A stretch of 64,000 bases of DNA from positions 46,581 through 110,580 of the forward strand of contig DIAS01000005.1 in the NCBI GenBank assembly GCA_002415855.1, given 5' to 3'. The notes under the pieces were generated by a model. That model ran no database searches. It was not told the DNA's origin and saw only the letters and a list, made by a program, of their open reading frames with translations. The DNA comes from Bacteroidales bacterium UBA5072 (GTDB taxonomy: Bacteria > Bacteroidota > Bacteroidia > Bacteroidales > UBA10428). Numbering within the stretch: position 1 is the stretch's first letter; every line of letters starts with the position of its first letter. Position numbers and translations under genes: made by a program. Shown here piece after piece: positions 41,639 through 51,514 of the stretch.

Positions 41639-42361
41639 TTACAAGTTATCAATCAGGGTCAGATAGTTTTCTTTCAAAGCAGGGATCAGGTTTGTCAGGT
41701 TGGGAGTATGGCAGTAACCGATCACATCGTCCAGTTTATTCTTTTTCAGCCTGTGTCTCTGAGCGGCCTTTTCAATATACTCCATCATATTGTTTCGGGC
41801 TAGGTTCCAAAGATCCACCGATGCATGCACGGAATCACATACCGTTCCGTAGTGCCCTGTTTTAAGAACGGATTCCGCCAGGGCTCCGGCAAAAAGAGAA
41901 TCTTCCAGGTTGAACTTGTTTTTCCAGCCGGCACACAGGATGATCAGATCACAGTTCTCTTTTGCTATATAATTCACAAGGGCATCGATATTCAGGTAAG
42001 CGCCTATCAGTACACGGTAGCTGTGTCGGGCCATCATGATACAATTGGTGCCATTGGTGGTGGAATATACGATATCCCTGCCCTCGATGATTTCACGCCT
42101 GAAGTTGTAAGGAGAATTCCCAAAATCGGCAAAATCTCTTACAATCCCATCTCTTTCTGCGGCTACCAGGAAACCTTCCTGTTTGCGGGCCAAGGCCTCA
42201 TCGAGAGTAGCGACAGGAATGATCCGTTTCACACCATTCATAAATGCTGTGACGATAGCAGAGGTAGCTCTCAGGATATCGACGATAACTACAATGGCTT
42301 CATCATTTCTATATTCGGGATAAAGCGCCGGGGTGAAGCAAATCTCAACTTTTCTTTTCAT
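41639..42361 (-). CDS. comB: 2-phosphosulfolactate phosphatase (ComB family)
   Basis: A 240-residue protein of the ComB family, whose founding member removes phosphate from 2-phosphosulfolactate in coenzyme M biosynthesis. In Bacteroidetes the physiological substrate is not settled. Motifs are VIVDILRATSAIVTAFMNGVKRIIPVA, FLVAAERDG, FGNSPYNF, VYSTTNGTNCIMMA and LIILCAGWKNKFNLEDSLFAGAL, all typical. The ATG at 42361 (MKRKVEICFTP) is chosen; the upstream ATG at 42412 adds 17 residues with no family counterpart. It lies 107 bp after the stop of the large secreted protein gene. Confidence 0.9.
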   Translation of the reverse strand: MKRKVEICFTPALYPEYRNDEAIVVIVDILRATSAIVTAFMNGVKRIIPVATLDEALARKQEGFLVAAERDGIVRDFADFGNSPYNFRREIIEGRDIVYSTTNGTNCIMMARHSYRVLIGAYLNIDALVNYIAKENCDLIILCAGWKNKFNLEDSLFAGALAESVLKTGHYGTVCDSVHASVDLWNLARNNMMEYIEKAAQRHRLKKNKLDDVIGYCHTPNLTNLIPALKENYLTLIDNL

Positions 42362-42468
42362 GGCGGACCTATGTTTCTTTTCAGGATTAAAGACAGAACA
42401 AATAAAAAACAAATTCTAACGGCAAAAAAGGGAAACGGAAGATTTTTTAAGGTACTGTCACTGCCGCT

Positions 42469-45400
42469 CTACTGTTCCTGTCCGGGCTGCTGCCCTTCCG
42501 ATACCTCCCTGAATTTTCTCACAAAGGAATTCTTTTTGACATCCGTTGAAACCATGTAGATGTATGATTCCCCGCTGGTTACCTTTTGTCTCCGTTCGTT
42601 GGGGTTCAGTTTTTTCATCCGGTCGAGGAATTCGCTGTTGGAGGAATGAATCTGCATAACGCCACGTGTATAGCCGAAATAGTACCAGGTCCGGCGGTCG
42701 AACTGCAGGTAAAGATCGAGTATGTCACCACTCCGCCTGATCTGCAACTCCAGCAGTCCCTCCACACGTTTGTTCACCTGGGTGTTGTTAATGCTGGCGA
42801 TACCGATTTTACCAACAGAAACCCAGGAATTGGATTCATTGTTCCATTTAAGCTTAAGCTCATTCAACATAATGGTATGCTTTAGCTCGGCCGGAGTTTC
42901 CTTTAATGTCCCAAACAAACTGAGCTCAGACTTCATGGCGTCGAACCTGCTTTTACCAATGAGCTCGACGATACCTTTTGTATAGAGGGGACGGTTCAGG
43001 TCGGCAGCCGGGAGACTGGGCATGCTGTCCGCCTCGGCAGCCATGATGTCGATGATATTTTCTGCAATATAGAAATCAATGCCCAGCAGGATGTCCAGCT
43101 CAACTTCATTGGACACGGTTTTGTATACGGCATTTCCTACAGCCGTCAGTTTCATTTGTCCCAGCTTGGCTCCGGGATCTATCTTCCCTTCTCCTGATAA
43201 CTCGCAGGTCTCTCGGTGCAGTGTTAAAAGGTTTCCGCTGCTATTGCGGTCCAGTATTTTTTCCCTGGGGCCTATTACATATTGCTGGGAGGTCTTATCG
43301 TAATAAAGGAATCCGTGCGAGGAAACAACAGGTTTGTCACTGTAATTCTTGCGACCAGAAAGGAAAGCAGGATACACATGAACGGAATCATAGTACAGGT
43401 ACATGCCATTGAAGATCTTGTCGCGATTGATGTCAATCAACTCCTCTCCAACCGGGATCATGATATTCCGGGGATCAATTTCGGACCGGAAATATACCCA
43501 GCGGGGGCGCACGTATTCGCAGTTGTGCTCAACCAGCGCACCGCCGTCAAAGGTCAGAAACTTCAAGGCGGACTGCATGTAAAATTTACCCTGGAACCGG
43601 TAATTGGGACTGAGTGTAAATTGTTCAACCTCGGTAATTTCGCCGGATCCGATTGTCTGGTTGTTGGTGTCCACATCCAGTGAACTGAAATAGATCATTT
43701 GCTGCTGCCCAAGCTCATCAGTATAGTTGTAGAAGGCACTTCCGGAGTATTTATTTCTACCGGATATGGTAAGGGTGGCATCATAAAGGGTATAGAATTT
43801 TGTGATCCTGTTGGCCACAACCTGTGCCTTATACAGCGGTCTCAGGCGAGCATCCGGCTGCACGGTCAGTTTTTCATTTTCCGGATATATGCGGGCATCG
43901 GCAATATCGATGTATTTGACCAGCGTGGCCTTGATGAGGTTGCTGTCGTAATCATAAAAAGCCATGGGGGCAATGAAGCTCAGCGAATCCTGTGCCGGAT
44001 CAATGCTGATGTATCTTGGCCCTCTCAAACCCTCTTCAGCAACTTCCGTTGCAGGAGGAGCTGCTGTACTGGAGCCCATGGCCAGCTCTTTTTTGTCCAT
44101 ATCCCATTCAAAGTGATCCAGGTAGCTCACATATTTGTTTTCAGGGAAGGAAACCAGTGTGAAATCTTCATTGGAAGTAAAGAGTCCCTTGTGGGCGGAG
44201 AAATCGATATGTGATTTCATGTTTTCGGTCAGCACGGTATAACCATCCGTATGCAACGATTTCAGGTAGAAGTCCGCAGTGTCTGCATCAATCTCACTGG
44301 CCCTGTATCTGAAAAGGTCAGCATATAATTCGGCTCCTTCCAGTATCATCCTGCCACTACCGCTCAGCCCCGAAGGCTTCAATTTCAGGTCACCTGCCAG
44401 CACCGTCGTACTGTTGAACATGTGAAAGACCGAATCGATCCTGGAAGCGTAGAATTCATCCAGGTAAGGAAGCCAGTGGATGCTGTTATGCATTGAACTG
44501 ACCTGGGGAAATTGTGTCTCTGCTGTCTTCATGGCAATAGTGAAATCCCTTGAAACCGCATTGAGTGAATCGGGGTAAAAATCAATCTCATCTGACATCG
44601 TGGTGGAGGTCAGGTAATTAATGGTTCCTTTACCATTCAATCCCCTGTTGCTCAAGAATATTTCATCGGTAAATTTTCCTTTGCCGTTGTAAAGCGAAAG
44701 ACCTGAGTCAGGGGTCATATGCCTGAATCCAAGCGATTTATCATCCTGAAGCCGGAGGGTTTCCTGAATCACGGGGAAGATTCCTGCAGAAGTAAGTTCG
44801 CCGTCAAATTTCATTGACCGTCGGTTGAAATTATCAAGGCTGTCCATTTCAAACGGGTATATTTCGAAAAAGAAACGGTCGCGTGTATAAACTCCGCCAT
44901 GATTCTGTTTTTCATCATAGTATACATAACCATTTGCGGTAGCCCGGAATACAGGAAATTGAGGAAAGGATTTTCTGCCTGATTTATTGTCGGGTTTATC
45001 AATGTAAAGCTCTCCCTTGATGTCCTGGATAAGATTCTTTGCCTTCTCTGCTACAGGAAAACCATAATTATCGACCTGTCCTGTAAGGTAACGTATCCGA
45101 AGTGAATCGATCTTTTGCAGGTCAATCCGGAAAGAATCATAGTTAAAAAAGAAGTTCTTGCCGGTAAAAGTGAACAACCCTGCCTGAAGCTGTCCGTCAA
45201 ACTGAAAGTGCCTGTTCTTTTTCATCACGATCCGGTCATTGTCCGGATATATCACTACATTCTGGGAATCGCTGACGAATATCTGCGGTATACCGTTGAT
45301 GGTAAGATCGTAATTACGCAGGTCGAAGACCGCATTCTCAACCGGTGAATTTGTCCGCGACGGTATGCTGATCACATCATAATCGATTTTGGCAACGCTG

Positions 45401-46959
45401 GCTGCCAGGTAATCATGTAACCTGGGACGAATGGTGGCCATGGAGGTTTCAGTATCATAAAACAAAAAGCCCTGTGCGGCTAAACGCATCAGCATTTGCT
45501 TAACCTGGGCGATGGGTTTCTTCAGGTAACGTGCAAAATCGTCCGCCAGAAACTCTTCCGAATTCATAAATCTGGCAAAGCCACGCACCAGGACGAGGGG
45601 ATGGACATCATCCATCATCTGCATGCTCAGATAATGCTCGTTGTTGAAAAAACTGACCGATTCAAAGTTTGCGTTGCCTATTGTACTTCCCAGAAGCGCT
45701 GTAAATCGCATGTAGGGTTCATTCATTTTCCATACAAGCTGCTCGAAGCTCATGTCGATGTTGTGATACGAGTTAAAATAAGGGCTCTGCGACATGAAGT
45801 TGTCGGTCTGGTAAAGCGATATCTCCCGGGTTGGTACAATATAACTGAATGCAAGCCCCGGATGAAAAATCGAATCATTTCTCAGCTTGATGATAATTTC
45901 GGCATTCGGGGCATTGATGCGGGTTGCTTTAAACGCAAAATAGCTTGACCTGGCCAGGAGAACAAGGGTATCTTTTCTGTAAATAAACACCTGGGCCTGT
46001 TTTTCACGATCCCCGGTTCCCACCAGTTTTGATCCCTGCATGGACAAACCTCCCTCAAAATCAATGTCTTTGTATAATTTTTTGATCTTGAAGTTCTTCT
46101 GGTACGAATCAAACTGCGGATAATCCGCATCCTCCGGGGTCCTGATGGGTTTTACCCTGTCGACAAGCGTGCCTTTCAACGGAGCGTCAAAATAGAACTT
46201 ATTGACAAAGACTGCATCCCGGGCGGTGTATTCCGGCCGGGTCATGTTGATTTCATATCCGCTGAGCTGTGCATATACATCCGTGCTTTTAAAACCTGCA
46301 CGTTCCCAGGTTACCAGTCCCCCATTTCCCTTCCATGCTGCAGTAATCGGATTGTATTCTCCGGCTGTCTCATGAATCCTGATGCTGTCATGCCTTACAT
46401 AGCAAACCAGGTCCGTCTTCCTGAGGATTATCCTGATAGCTGAATCGACCCGGATCAGATAATCATCAGAGGTAATCCTCCAATCCACAGAGCTCGTTCG
46501 GTACAACGAATTGCTGTCGGCCAGCTGCCTGGTAAACACCAGGTAACGGTCCATGCTCTGCAGTGTGACTTTCCGGCTTGTCAATAAAAGATCCAGTCCT
46601 TTTTCCCAGTTGAGATAATTTTCAGGCTTCTGAGAAGGGGCTTTCATCAGCAAGAGACATTTGAGGTAATGCGTGAAATGAGGGTAAGGTTTGGCATTTT
46701 TCCTGATGAGATTGGCAGAAGTCCGGATTATATTTTCTTGTTCTTTTGAGGTAAAAAGGCTGTCAATGGTCCATGCGGCGAGGAACTCATTCAGGATTTT
46801 TTCACTCTCGGGGTTGATATTCTTTTGGATATAAGACCTGAGTTCTTCGGGATATTTTGTGGTTTCACCCGAGAATAAACCCGCTTCCTGGGCTGAGACA
46901 ACCATCATGCTTGCCAGGCAGCAACAGATGAGAGTCAGGTATTTGATCCCGTGATACAT
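42469..46959 (-). CDS. very large secreted protein of unknown function
   Basis: A 1496-residue protein with a signal peptide (LTLICCCLASMMVVSAQ) and no further membrane segment. I do not recognise a named domain. After a helical N-terminal part (about 30-200), the sequence is strongly beta-like with recurring short motifs of the kind F-x-G-x-L-x-A-G-x-F and D-S/L-x-x-Y (for example FQFDGQLQAGLFTFTGKNFFFNYDSFRIDLQ, GELTSAGIFPVIQETLRLQDDKSLGF, FYMQSALKFLTFDGGALVEHN). These suggest a long repetitive beta structure. A winged-helix-like stretch lies near residues 465-510 (FARYLKKPIAQVKQMLMRLAAQGFLFYD). The C-terminus (VTSGESYIYMVSTDVKKNSFVRKFREV) has no T9SS tail, so it is probably periplasmic. 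It is alone between comB and tpiA. Codon use looks like its neighbours, and its length and intactness argue for function. Confidence 0.9.
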   Translation of the reverse strand: MYHGIKYLTLICCCLASMMVVSAQEAGLFSGETTKYPEELRSYIQKNINPESEKILNEFLAAWTIDSLFTSKEQENIIRTSANLIRKNAKPYPHFTHYLKCLLLMKAPSQKPENYLNWEKGLDLLLTSRKVTLQSMDRYLVFTRQLADSNSLYRTSSVDWRITSDDYLIRVDSAIRIILRKTDLVCYVRHDSIRIHETAGEYNPITAAWKGNGGLVTWERAGFKSTDVYAQLSGYEINMTRPEYTARDAVFVNKFYFDAPLKGTLVDRVKPIRTPEDADYPQFDSYQKNFKIKKLYKDIDFEGGLSMQGSKLVGTGDREKQAQVFIYRKDTLVLLARSSYFAFKATRINAPNAEIIIKLRNDSIFHPGLAFSYIVPTREISLYQTDNFMSQSPYFNSYHNIDMSFEQLVWKMNEPYMRFTALLGSTIGNANFESVSFFNNEHYLSMQMMDDVHPLVLVRGFARFMNSEEFLADDFARYLKKPIAQVKQMLMRLAAQGFLFYDTETSMATIRPRLHDYLAASVAKIDYDVISIPSRTNSPVENAVFDLRNYDLTINGIPQIFVSDSQNVVIYPDNDRIVMKKNRHFQFDGQLQAGLFTFTGKNFFFNYDSFRIDLQKIDSLRIRYLTGQVDNYGFPVAEKAKNLIQDIKGELYIDKPDNKSGRKSFPQFPVFRATANGYVYYDEKQNHGGVYTRDRFFFEIYPFEMDSLDNFNRRSMKFDGELTSAGIFPVIQETLRLQDDKSLGFRHMTPDSGLSLYNGKGKFTDEIFLSNRGLNGKGTINYLTSTTMSDEIDFYPDSLNAVSRDFTIAMKTAETQFPQVSSMHNSIHWLPYLDEFYASRIDSVFHMFNSTTVLAGDLKLKPSGLSGSGRMILEGAELYADLFRYRASEIDADTADFYLKSLHTDGYTVLTENMKSHIDFSAHKGLFTSNEDFTLVSFPENKYVSYLDHFEWDMDKKELAMGSSTAAPPATEVAEEGLRGPRYISIDPAQDSLSFIAPMAFYDYDSNLIKATLVKYIDIADARIYPENEKLTVQPDARLRPLYKAQVVANRITKFYTLYDATLTISGRNKYSGSAFYNYTDELGQQQMIYFSSLDVDTNNQTIGSGEITEVEQFTLSPNYRFQGKFYMQSALKFLTFDGGALVEHNCEYVRPRWVYFRSEIDPRNIMIPVGEELIDINRDKIFNGMYLYYDSVHVYPAFLSGRKNYSDKPVVSSHGFLYYDKTSQQYVIGPREKILDRNSSGNLLTLHRETCELSGEGKIDPGAKLGQMKLTAVGNAVYKTVSNEVELDILLGIDFYIAENIIDIMAAEADSMPSLPAADLNRPLYTKGIVELIGKSRFDAMKSELSLFGTLKETPAELKHTIMLNELKLKWNNESNSWVSVGKIGIASINNTQVNKRVEGLLELQIRRSGDILDLYLQFDRRTWYYFGYTRGVMQIHSSNSEFLDRMKKLNPNERRQKVTSGESYIYMVSTDVKKNSFVRKFREVSEGQQPGQEQ

Positions 46960-47093
46960 TCCAGGTATTTAGGCATTAAAAGTAACCTATTTTTTTGAAC
47001 CTTACCATGGCCCAGTTTTGAAGGACGCGGTTTTGCTGATCTTGTCGCCACCTGTCGGCTTAAAGGTGATTTCCAGCCATTCCATGGCACGCA

Positions 47094-47139
47094 TTCAAAA
47101 AAATAAACGGCAATGGAAAACTTAAATTATCCATTGCCG
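47094..47139 (-). terminator. Rho-independent terminator of tpiA
   Basis: On the minus strand CGGCAATGG and its complement CCATTGCCG form a 9-bp stem with a 14-base loop (47108-47139), followed by TTTATTTTTTT. It lies 60 bp after the tpiA stop codon, in the 239-bp space before the large secreted protein gene. Confidence 0.8.
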
Positions 47140-47198
47140 GTTTTATTTCAATAGTTGCGTGTTGTGATTGTTGCGGAACCATCACAATCCGCTATCTT

Positions 47199-47948
47199 TC
47201 AGAAAGCACTGACAATTCCCATGAAATCAGCTGCATTGAGTGAAGCGCCTCCGATAAGTCCCCCGTCGACATCGGGGTTCGCAAACAGTTCTTTGGCATT
47301 GGATGGTTTACAGCTCCCTCCGTAGAGGATGGAAGTATTGTCAGCTGCCAGGTTTCCGTACTTTTCAGCTACCAGTTCACGGATAGCCTTGTGCATTTCC
47401 TGCGCCTGGTCAGATGTGGCATTTACGCCGGTCCCGATGGCCCATACTGGTTCATATGCAATGACAACCTTGCTGAAATCATCGATTGACAAGTCGAACA
47501 AACCTTTTTCAATCTGCGTTTTAACAACTCTCATATGGTTGCCGGCCTGTCTTTCGGCAAGCACCTCGCCGCAGCAGAAAATAGGCGTGAGTTCGGCTGC
47601 CAGGGCAAGTTTTACCTTTTTATTCAGCAATGCATCATCTTCGTTGTAATAACTCCTGCGTTCCGAATGACCGATGATCACATAGTCGGCACCCGTTGAT
47701 TTGATCATGTCAACAGATACCTCGCCGGTAAAAGCTCCTGAAGTTTCTGAAGCACAATTTTGTGCACCCAGGAAAAGTGAATCCTTGGTTATTATATTTC
47801 TTACCTCCGTAAGATGTATGAATGGTGTGCAAAGTACGACGACAATACCGTTGTCTTCAACCTGTCTGTTAACAGTCCTTGCCAACTCAATACCCTCCTG
47901 AAGGGTTTTGTTCATTTTCCAATTACCGGCTACTATTTTCTTTCTCAT
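47199..47948 (-). CDS. tpiA: triose-phosphate isomerase
   Basis: Glycolytic enzyme of 249 residues interconverting dihydroxyacetone phosphate and glyceraldehyde 3-phosphate. All active-site signatures are present: Lys11 in AGNWKMNK, the catalytic His in VIIGHSERR, the catalytic Glu in VIAYEPVWAIGTG, the flexible loop following it, and the phosphate-binding YGGSCKPSNA and GGLIGGASL near the end. It is transcribed alone, with a predicted -7 box 39 bp upstream and its own terminator downstream. Confidence 0.98.
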   Translation of the reverse strand: MRKKIVAGNWKMNKTLQEGIELARTVNRQVEDNGIVVVLCTPFIHLTEVRNIITKDSLFLGAQNCASETSGAFTGEVSVDMIKSTGADYVIIGHSERRSYYNEDDALLNKKVKLALAAELTPIFCCGEVLAERQAGNHMRVVKTQIEKGLFDLSIDDFSKVVIAYEPVWAIGTGVNATSDQAQEMHKAIRELVAEKYGNLAADNTSILYGGSCKPSNAKELFANPDVDGGLIGGASLNAADFMGIVSAF

Positions 47949-47986
47949 CGTGTGTTAAGTTTTAGGATTCATGATTAAAACGGCAT

Positions 47987-47994
47987 CAAAAATA
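47987..47994 (-). promoter_or_regulatory. predicted -7 box of tpiA
   Basis: On the minus strand TATTTTTG fits TAnnTTTG, 39 bp before the tpiA start. No TTTG at the -33 position. Confidence 0.4.
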
Positions 47995-48049
47995 GTAAAA
48001 GTTGTACTAAATTTATTGTTGATTAACGCTTAATATCGAGGAATAAGGT

Positions 48050-48682
48050 ATGAATGATAACATTATGCTGCCACCAGCGCTGATAGCCAACATTGGCAAT
48101 GAAGTCAGGGACTTTTCTGTAAAAGCCAGCCGGGCCCAGCCGGTAAAAACCTCCATTGCCCTGGTTTTTTTCGGAACTTTCTGGCTTGCCTTCACCAGTA
48201 TTTTTGTTGTGGCTTTTCTGGGCCCTTTGTTTGCAGGCAGGGAAGTGCATTTTACATCCAATGATGTTCCCGTTGTGGCAGGTCCCGGAAACCTGGGGCC
48301 CATTATTGTACCGGCCCTGATCATCGGGCTGTTCGTGTTGGTCGGTCTGGCCCTTCTGGGTTTCGGCCTTTCCATGTTGTTCAGGAAAGGCGGCTACTTT
48401 GTGGGAACGCCAGGCCGGTTAATTCATTATCACAGGGGCAGCATCAGATCAGTAGACTGGGAACAGTTTTCCGGTGACATTGAGGTAAGCGGGAACGACC
48501 AGAAGGGCAATATTACCCTGGGAATGAGGACCGGCAGAATGGTGAGCAGCAAAAACGGTCCTGACAGATATGTGCCGGATACCTTTTATATTTCCGGCAT
48601 CCCCGACGTTTACCAGATTGAACGGTTGTGCCGGATAAGAATCAAAGAAAATGACCCTACACCGGTATCAACGCAGGCATAA
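48050..48682 (+). CDS. membrane protein of unknown function with two TM segments
   Basis: A 210-residue protein I do not recognise. Two hydrophobic segments (about residues 37-60, SIALVFFGTFWLAFTSIFVVAFLGP, and 85-112, IIVPALIIGLFVLVGLALLGFGLSM) enclose a short loop. A C-terminal soluble part of about 95 residues carries GTPGRLIHYHRGSIRSVDWEQFSGDIEVSG. It reads like a membrane-anchored PH-like or bPH domain (a conserved tryptophan in a beta-rich segment), but this is a guess. It precedes a methyltransferase gene by 6 bp and is divergent from tpiA. Confidence 0.75.
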   Translation: MNDNIMLPPALIANIGNEVRDFSVKASRAQPVKTSIALVFFGTFWLAFTSIFVVAFLGPLFAGREVHFTSNDVPVVAGPGNLGPIIVPALIIGLFVLVGLALLGFGLSMLFRKGGYFVGTPGRLIHYHRGSIRSVDWEQFSGDIEVSGNDQKGNITLGMRTGRMVSSKNGPDRYVPDTFYISGIPDVYQIERLCRIRIKENDPTPVSTQA

Positions 48683-48688
48683 AGTAAA

Positions 48689-49522
48689 ATGGACAAGCAA
48701 TCCGGAAATTTCAAGGGAACTTCCCGCAAGCAGGTTGATCTTTACGACGAGTTGCCCATCTGGTCAGCCCCTTTTGGTTTATTGCTTCTGGAACATATCA
48801 GGCTCAGAAGGAATATCACAGCCCTTGATATAGGATTTGGGACCGGATTTCCTTTGACTGAACTGGCTATGCGTTTGGGAAGATCATGCCGGGTATACGG
48901 GATCGATCCCTGGGAAGAGGCTGTCCGGCGTGCAGAAAGCAAGATCAGCTTGTACAGGATTGAGAATATCACCATTATTCGCGGCGTGGCTGAGCATATA
49001 CCTCTTGCAGACAATTCTGTCGATCTGATTGTCAGCAACAACGGAATCAACAATGTAGCCGATCTTCCCGGAGTTATTTCGGAATGCTCAAGGATCATGA
49101 GAAAGGAAGGTCAGTTTCTGATCACCATGAATCTAAACAGTTCCATGACTGAGTTTTATGAGATCATGGAAAAGGTGCTGAAAAGCGAAAATATGGTTCA
49201 GGAAATCGAAAAGATGCAGCAGCACATTTACGAAAAGAGAAAACCCCTTTCAGAAGTTCGTGATCTCCTGGAGAAAAATGATTTCCTGGTCAGCCAGCTG
49301 CACCAGGACCATTTTGAATACAGATTTGCAGATGGTACGACACTTTTCCAGCATTATTTCATCAGGCTGGCCTTTTTGGAAAGTTGGAAAAGCATCGTTC
49401 CGCTTGGCAGGCAGAAGGATATCTTCAGTACAATTGAAAAGATCATGAATGAAAGAGCTGTTGAAGCAGGTTTTTTTAAGCTGAGCATACCGTATGTCCT
49501 GATAGATAGCCGGAGAAAATAA
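48689..49522 (+). CDS. class I SAM-dependent methyltransferase
   Basis: A 277-residue methyltransferase with a Rossmann core. Motif I is ALDIGFGTGFPLTELAMRLG, the acidic end of strand 2 is VYGIDPWEEAV, motif II is around GVAEHIPLADNSVDLIVSNNGINNV, and GVISECSRIMRKEGQFLITMNL marks the following strand. The pattern is of the Methyltransf_11/UbiE type, which acts on small molecules, but the substrate is unknown. The C-terminal ~100 residues are a variable lid. It sits 6 bp after the membrane protein gene, so the two are probably cotranscribed; the PHP-domain gene follows. Confidence 0.88.
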   Translation: MDKQSGNFKGTSRKQVDLYDELPIWSAPFGLLLLEHIRLRRNITALDIGFGTGFPLTELAMRLGRSCRVYGIDPWEEAVRRAESKISLYRIENITIIRGVAEHIPLADNSVDLIVSNNGINNVADLPGVISECSRIMRKEGQFLITMNLNSSMTEFYEIMEKVLKSENMVQEIEKMQQHIYEKRKPLSEVRDLLEKNDFLVSQLHQDHFEYRFADGTTLFQHYFIRLAFLESWKSIVPLGRQKDIFSTIEKIMNERAVEAGFFKLSIPYVLIDSRRK

Positions 49523-49573
49523 TTGTTGAATGAATTTAATTTCAAGTTAATGTCCTCCTTAAATAATCAAACC

Positions 49574-50728
49574 ATGAAGTACCTTGATAGTCGTTTATTT
49601 TTTGGCCTCATTGCCCTGTCGTCGCTGTTTCCCTTTTCCGCGATCACGGGACAGGTACCGGGAAAAACAGAAAGAGCCTTTGTTTTTCCTAACATTGCTG
49701 GGTACAAAACGCTGATTTGCGATTTTCACCAGCATACGGTCTTTTCTGATGGTGATGTATGGCCCGATGTGCGAATAAGGGAGGCGATAACCGACGGTCT
49801 GGATGCCATATGCATTACCGATCATATTGAATACCAGCCGCATGATGAGGACATACCCTATGCTGACAGGAACCGGGTTTACCAGTTGGCGCTTGAGGCT
49901 GCAAAAAATACCGGGTTATTGGTCATCAACGGTGCAGAGATAACGCGTGACATGCCCCCGGGACACGGCAATGCCTTATTTTTGTCTGATGTCAACAAAT
50001 TATTGGGCCTTGATTCCATGGAAGTCTTCAGGGAAGCCAAAAAGCAGGGAGCTTTTATCATCTGGAATCATCCGCATTGGCATGCCCAGAGCCCTAATGG
50101 TACGGCAGTACTTACCAAAATGCACAAACAGATGCTGAAGGAAGGCTTGATACAGGCAGTTGAAATAGTCAATGAACATTCCTATTCCGATGAAGCCCTG
50201 AAAATAGCGGTTGACAACAAACTGACCCTTATGGCAGGATCTGACATCCATGATCTGATCGACTGGCAGTTTGGTGTGGCCGGAGGCGGACACCGGCCGG
50301 TTACCCTGGTGTTTGCAGTGGACAAAAATGAAGAATCACTTAAGGAGGCCCTGGTAAAAGGCAGGACGGTTGTGTGGTTCGATAATACCCTGATAGGGAA
50401 ACAGGAATACCTGGTTCCCCTGATCCAACAATCGCTTTATATCCGGAAAACGCGGATCCTGGATAGCTACTCAGGTAAATCAACAGTGGTCGACATTTCC
50501 ATCGAAAACAAATCCAGCACTGATTTTATATTGGAAAACCAGAGTACCTATTTGTTTTATGACCATGCTGATATTGTCACAGTAAAGGCAGGATCGGTTA
50601 CAACCCTGCAGGTAAAGCCCCTGAAAGAGCTTGAAACTTTTGAACTGCGTTTCCGGGTGCTGAATGCTCTCACAGCCCCTAAAACGCATCCGTCAATCAA
50701 AATGAGCGTTTATACTGCTCAAAACTAG
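49574..50728 (+). CDS. secreted PHP-domain phosphoesterase
   Basis: A PHP-type metal-dependent phosphoesterase of 384 residues with a signal peptide (LFFGLIALSSLFPFSAITGQ), so it is periplasmic. Metal-ligand motifs are CDFHQHTVFSDGDVWPD, ICITDHIEYQPH, VINGAEITRDMPPGHGNALF, IIWNHPHWHAQSP and MAGSDIHD. A C-terminal beta domain of about 120 residues follows the PHP core. From memory, close relatives in Bacteroidetes are named Sb-PDE family phosphodiesterases. The start at 49574 is chosen because it begins the signal peptide; the longest frame starts right after the methyltransferase stop at 49523 and adds 17 residues without a signal. It converges on the SIS-domain gene. Confidence 0.88.
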   Translation: MKYLDSRLFFGLIALSSLFPFSAITGQVPGKTERAFVFPNIAGYKTLICDFHQHTVFSDGDVWPDVRIREAITDGLDAICITDHIEYQPHDEDIPYADRNRVYQLALEAAKNTGLLVINGAEITRDMPPGHGNALFLSDVNKLLGLDSMEVFREAKKQGAFIIWNHPHWHAQSPNGTAVLTKMHKQMLKEGLIQAVEIVNEHSYSDEALKIAVDNKLTLMAGSDIHDLIDWQFGVAGGGHRPVTLVFAVDKNEESLKEALVKGRTVVWFDNTLIGKQEYLVPLIQQSLYIRKTRILDSYSGKSTVVDISIENKSSTDFILENQSTYLFYDHADIVTVKAGSVTTLQVKPLKELETFELRFRVLNALTAPKTHPSIKMSVYTAQN

Positions 50729-50731
50729 CGA

Positions 50732-51493
50732 TCATACTCCGGCGATCCTTCTTTTATATTCTGCCAGAGCTTCACTCAGCCTTTCTTTGGCAGTTGTGTC
50801 TCCCGGGATATTATGAGAAGGATGGATATGCAGTTTAACACCCCTGTCGGCAAGTATCTCAGCCACCGTGGTCACGGTCATCCACACGGCAGTAATGAAT
50901 CCCATGGTCGAAACCGGACCGACTTTATCCATATGATTCTTTAAAGGGACTGATGCATCCTGGAGCGGAACACATGTGTCCACAACAATATCAGCCAGCT
51001 CGAAAATGGTCTTGCCACAACTGTGCCTTGTTTGTTTCCCGACTGCCTCGGCAGCCGAACCGAAAACAATCACTTTCATGCCTCTTTTACGTGACTCGAT
51101 GGCCACATCGATATTCACGGCGTTGATGCCCGTATGTGAGAAAAGCCATACGCAGTCGGACGGATCAAAATTATATCCCTTCATGATTTCAACGCCGTAC
51201 CCTTCCACCCGTTCAAGGAAGATAAACTGATGAACACTCATACCCCCAACGATATTGGTAAAAAAGGTAAGGGGCAGCTCGATCATGGGATGAAACCCTA
51301 CAAATCCGCCAATACGGGGATACATTTCCTCAACAGGAATGGTTGCATGACCACAACCAAACGTATGCACCCACCTCCCCGACTGTATAGCGTCAGCCAT
51401 AACTTCAGCTGCCTTCCTGATGTTGTCCATCTGGGTATGCTCAATTTTGTCCATAACGCTTCTTGCGTTATCAATCCATTGTTTAGCAAGCAT
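50732..51493 (-). CDS. SIS-domain protein (UPF0309-like sugar isomerase or binding protein)
   Basis: A 253-residue cytoplasmic protein with one SIS (sugar isomerase) domain. Phosphosugar-binding features are VHTFGCGHATIPVEEMYPRIGG, LFSHTGINAVNIDVAIESRKRGMKVIVFGSA and DIVVDTCVPLQDASV. The architecture resembles UPF0309 proteins, for which no reaction is established. It is last in a three-gene operon after a ROK kinase and an MFS carrier, with gaps of 12 and 21 bp. It probably acts on the phosphosugar the kinase makes, for example as isomerase, etherase or deaminase; the substrate is not readable. Confidence 0.85.
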   Translation of the reverse strand: MLAKQWIDNARSVMDKIEHTQMDNIRKAAEVMADAIQSGRWVHTFGCGHATIPVEEMYPRIGGFVGFHPMIELPLTFFTNIVGGMSVHQFIFLERVEGYGVEIMKGYNFDPSDCVWLFSHTGINAVNIDVAIESRKRGMKVIVFGSAAEAVGKQTRHSCGKTIFELADIVVDTCVPLQDASVPLKNHMDKVGPVSTMGFITAVWMTVTTVAEILADRGVKLHIHPSHNIPGDTTAKERLSEALAEYKRRIAGV

Positions 51494-51514
51494 CTTGATA
51501 CCTCCGATTTTTAA

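Noticed and set aside
41825..42559. 244-residue plus-strand open frame over comB
   Set aside because: Antisense to comB; the comB frame has conserved motifs throughout and this one has none.
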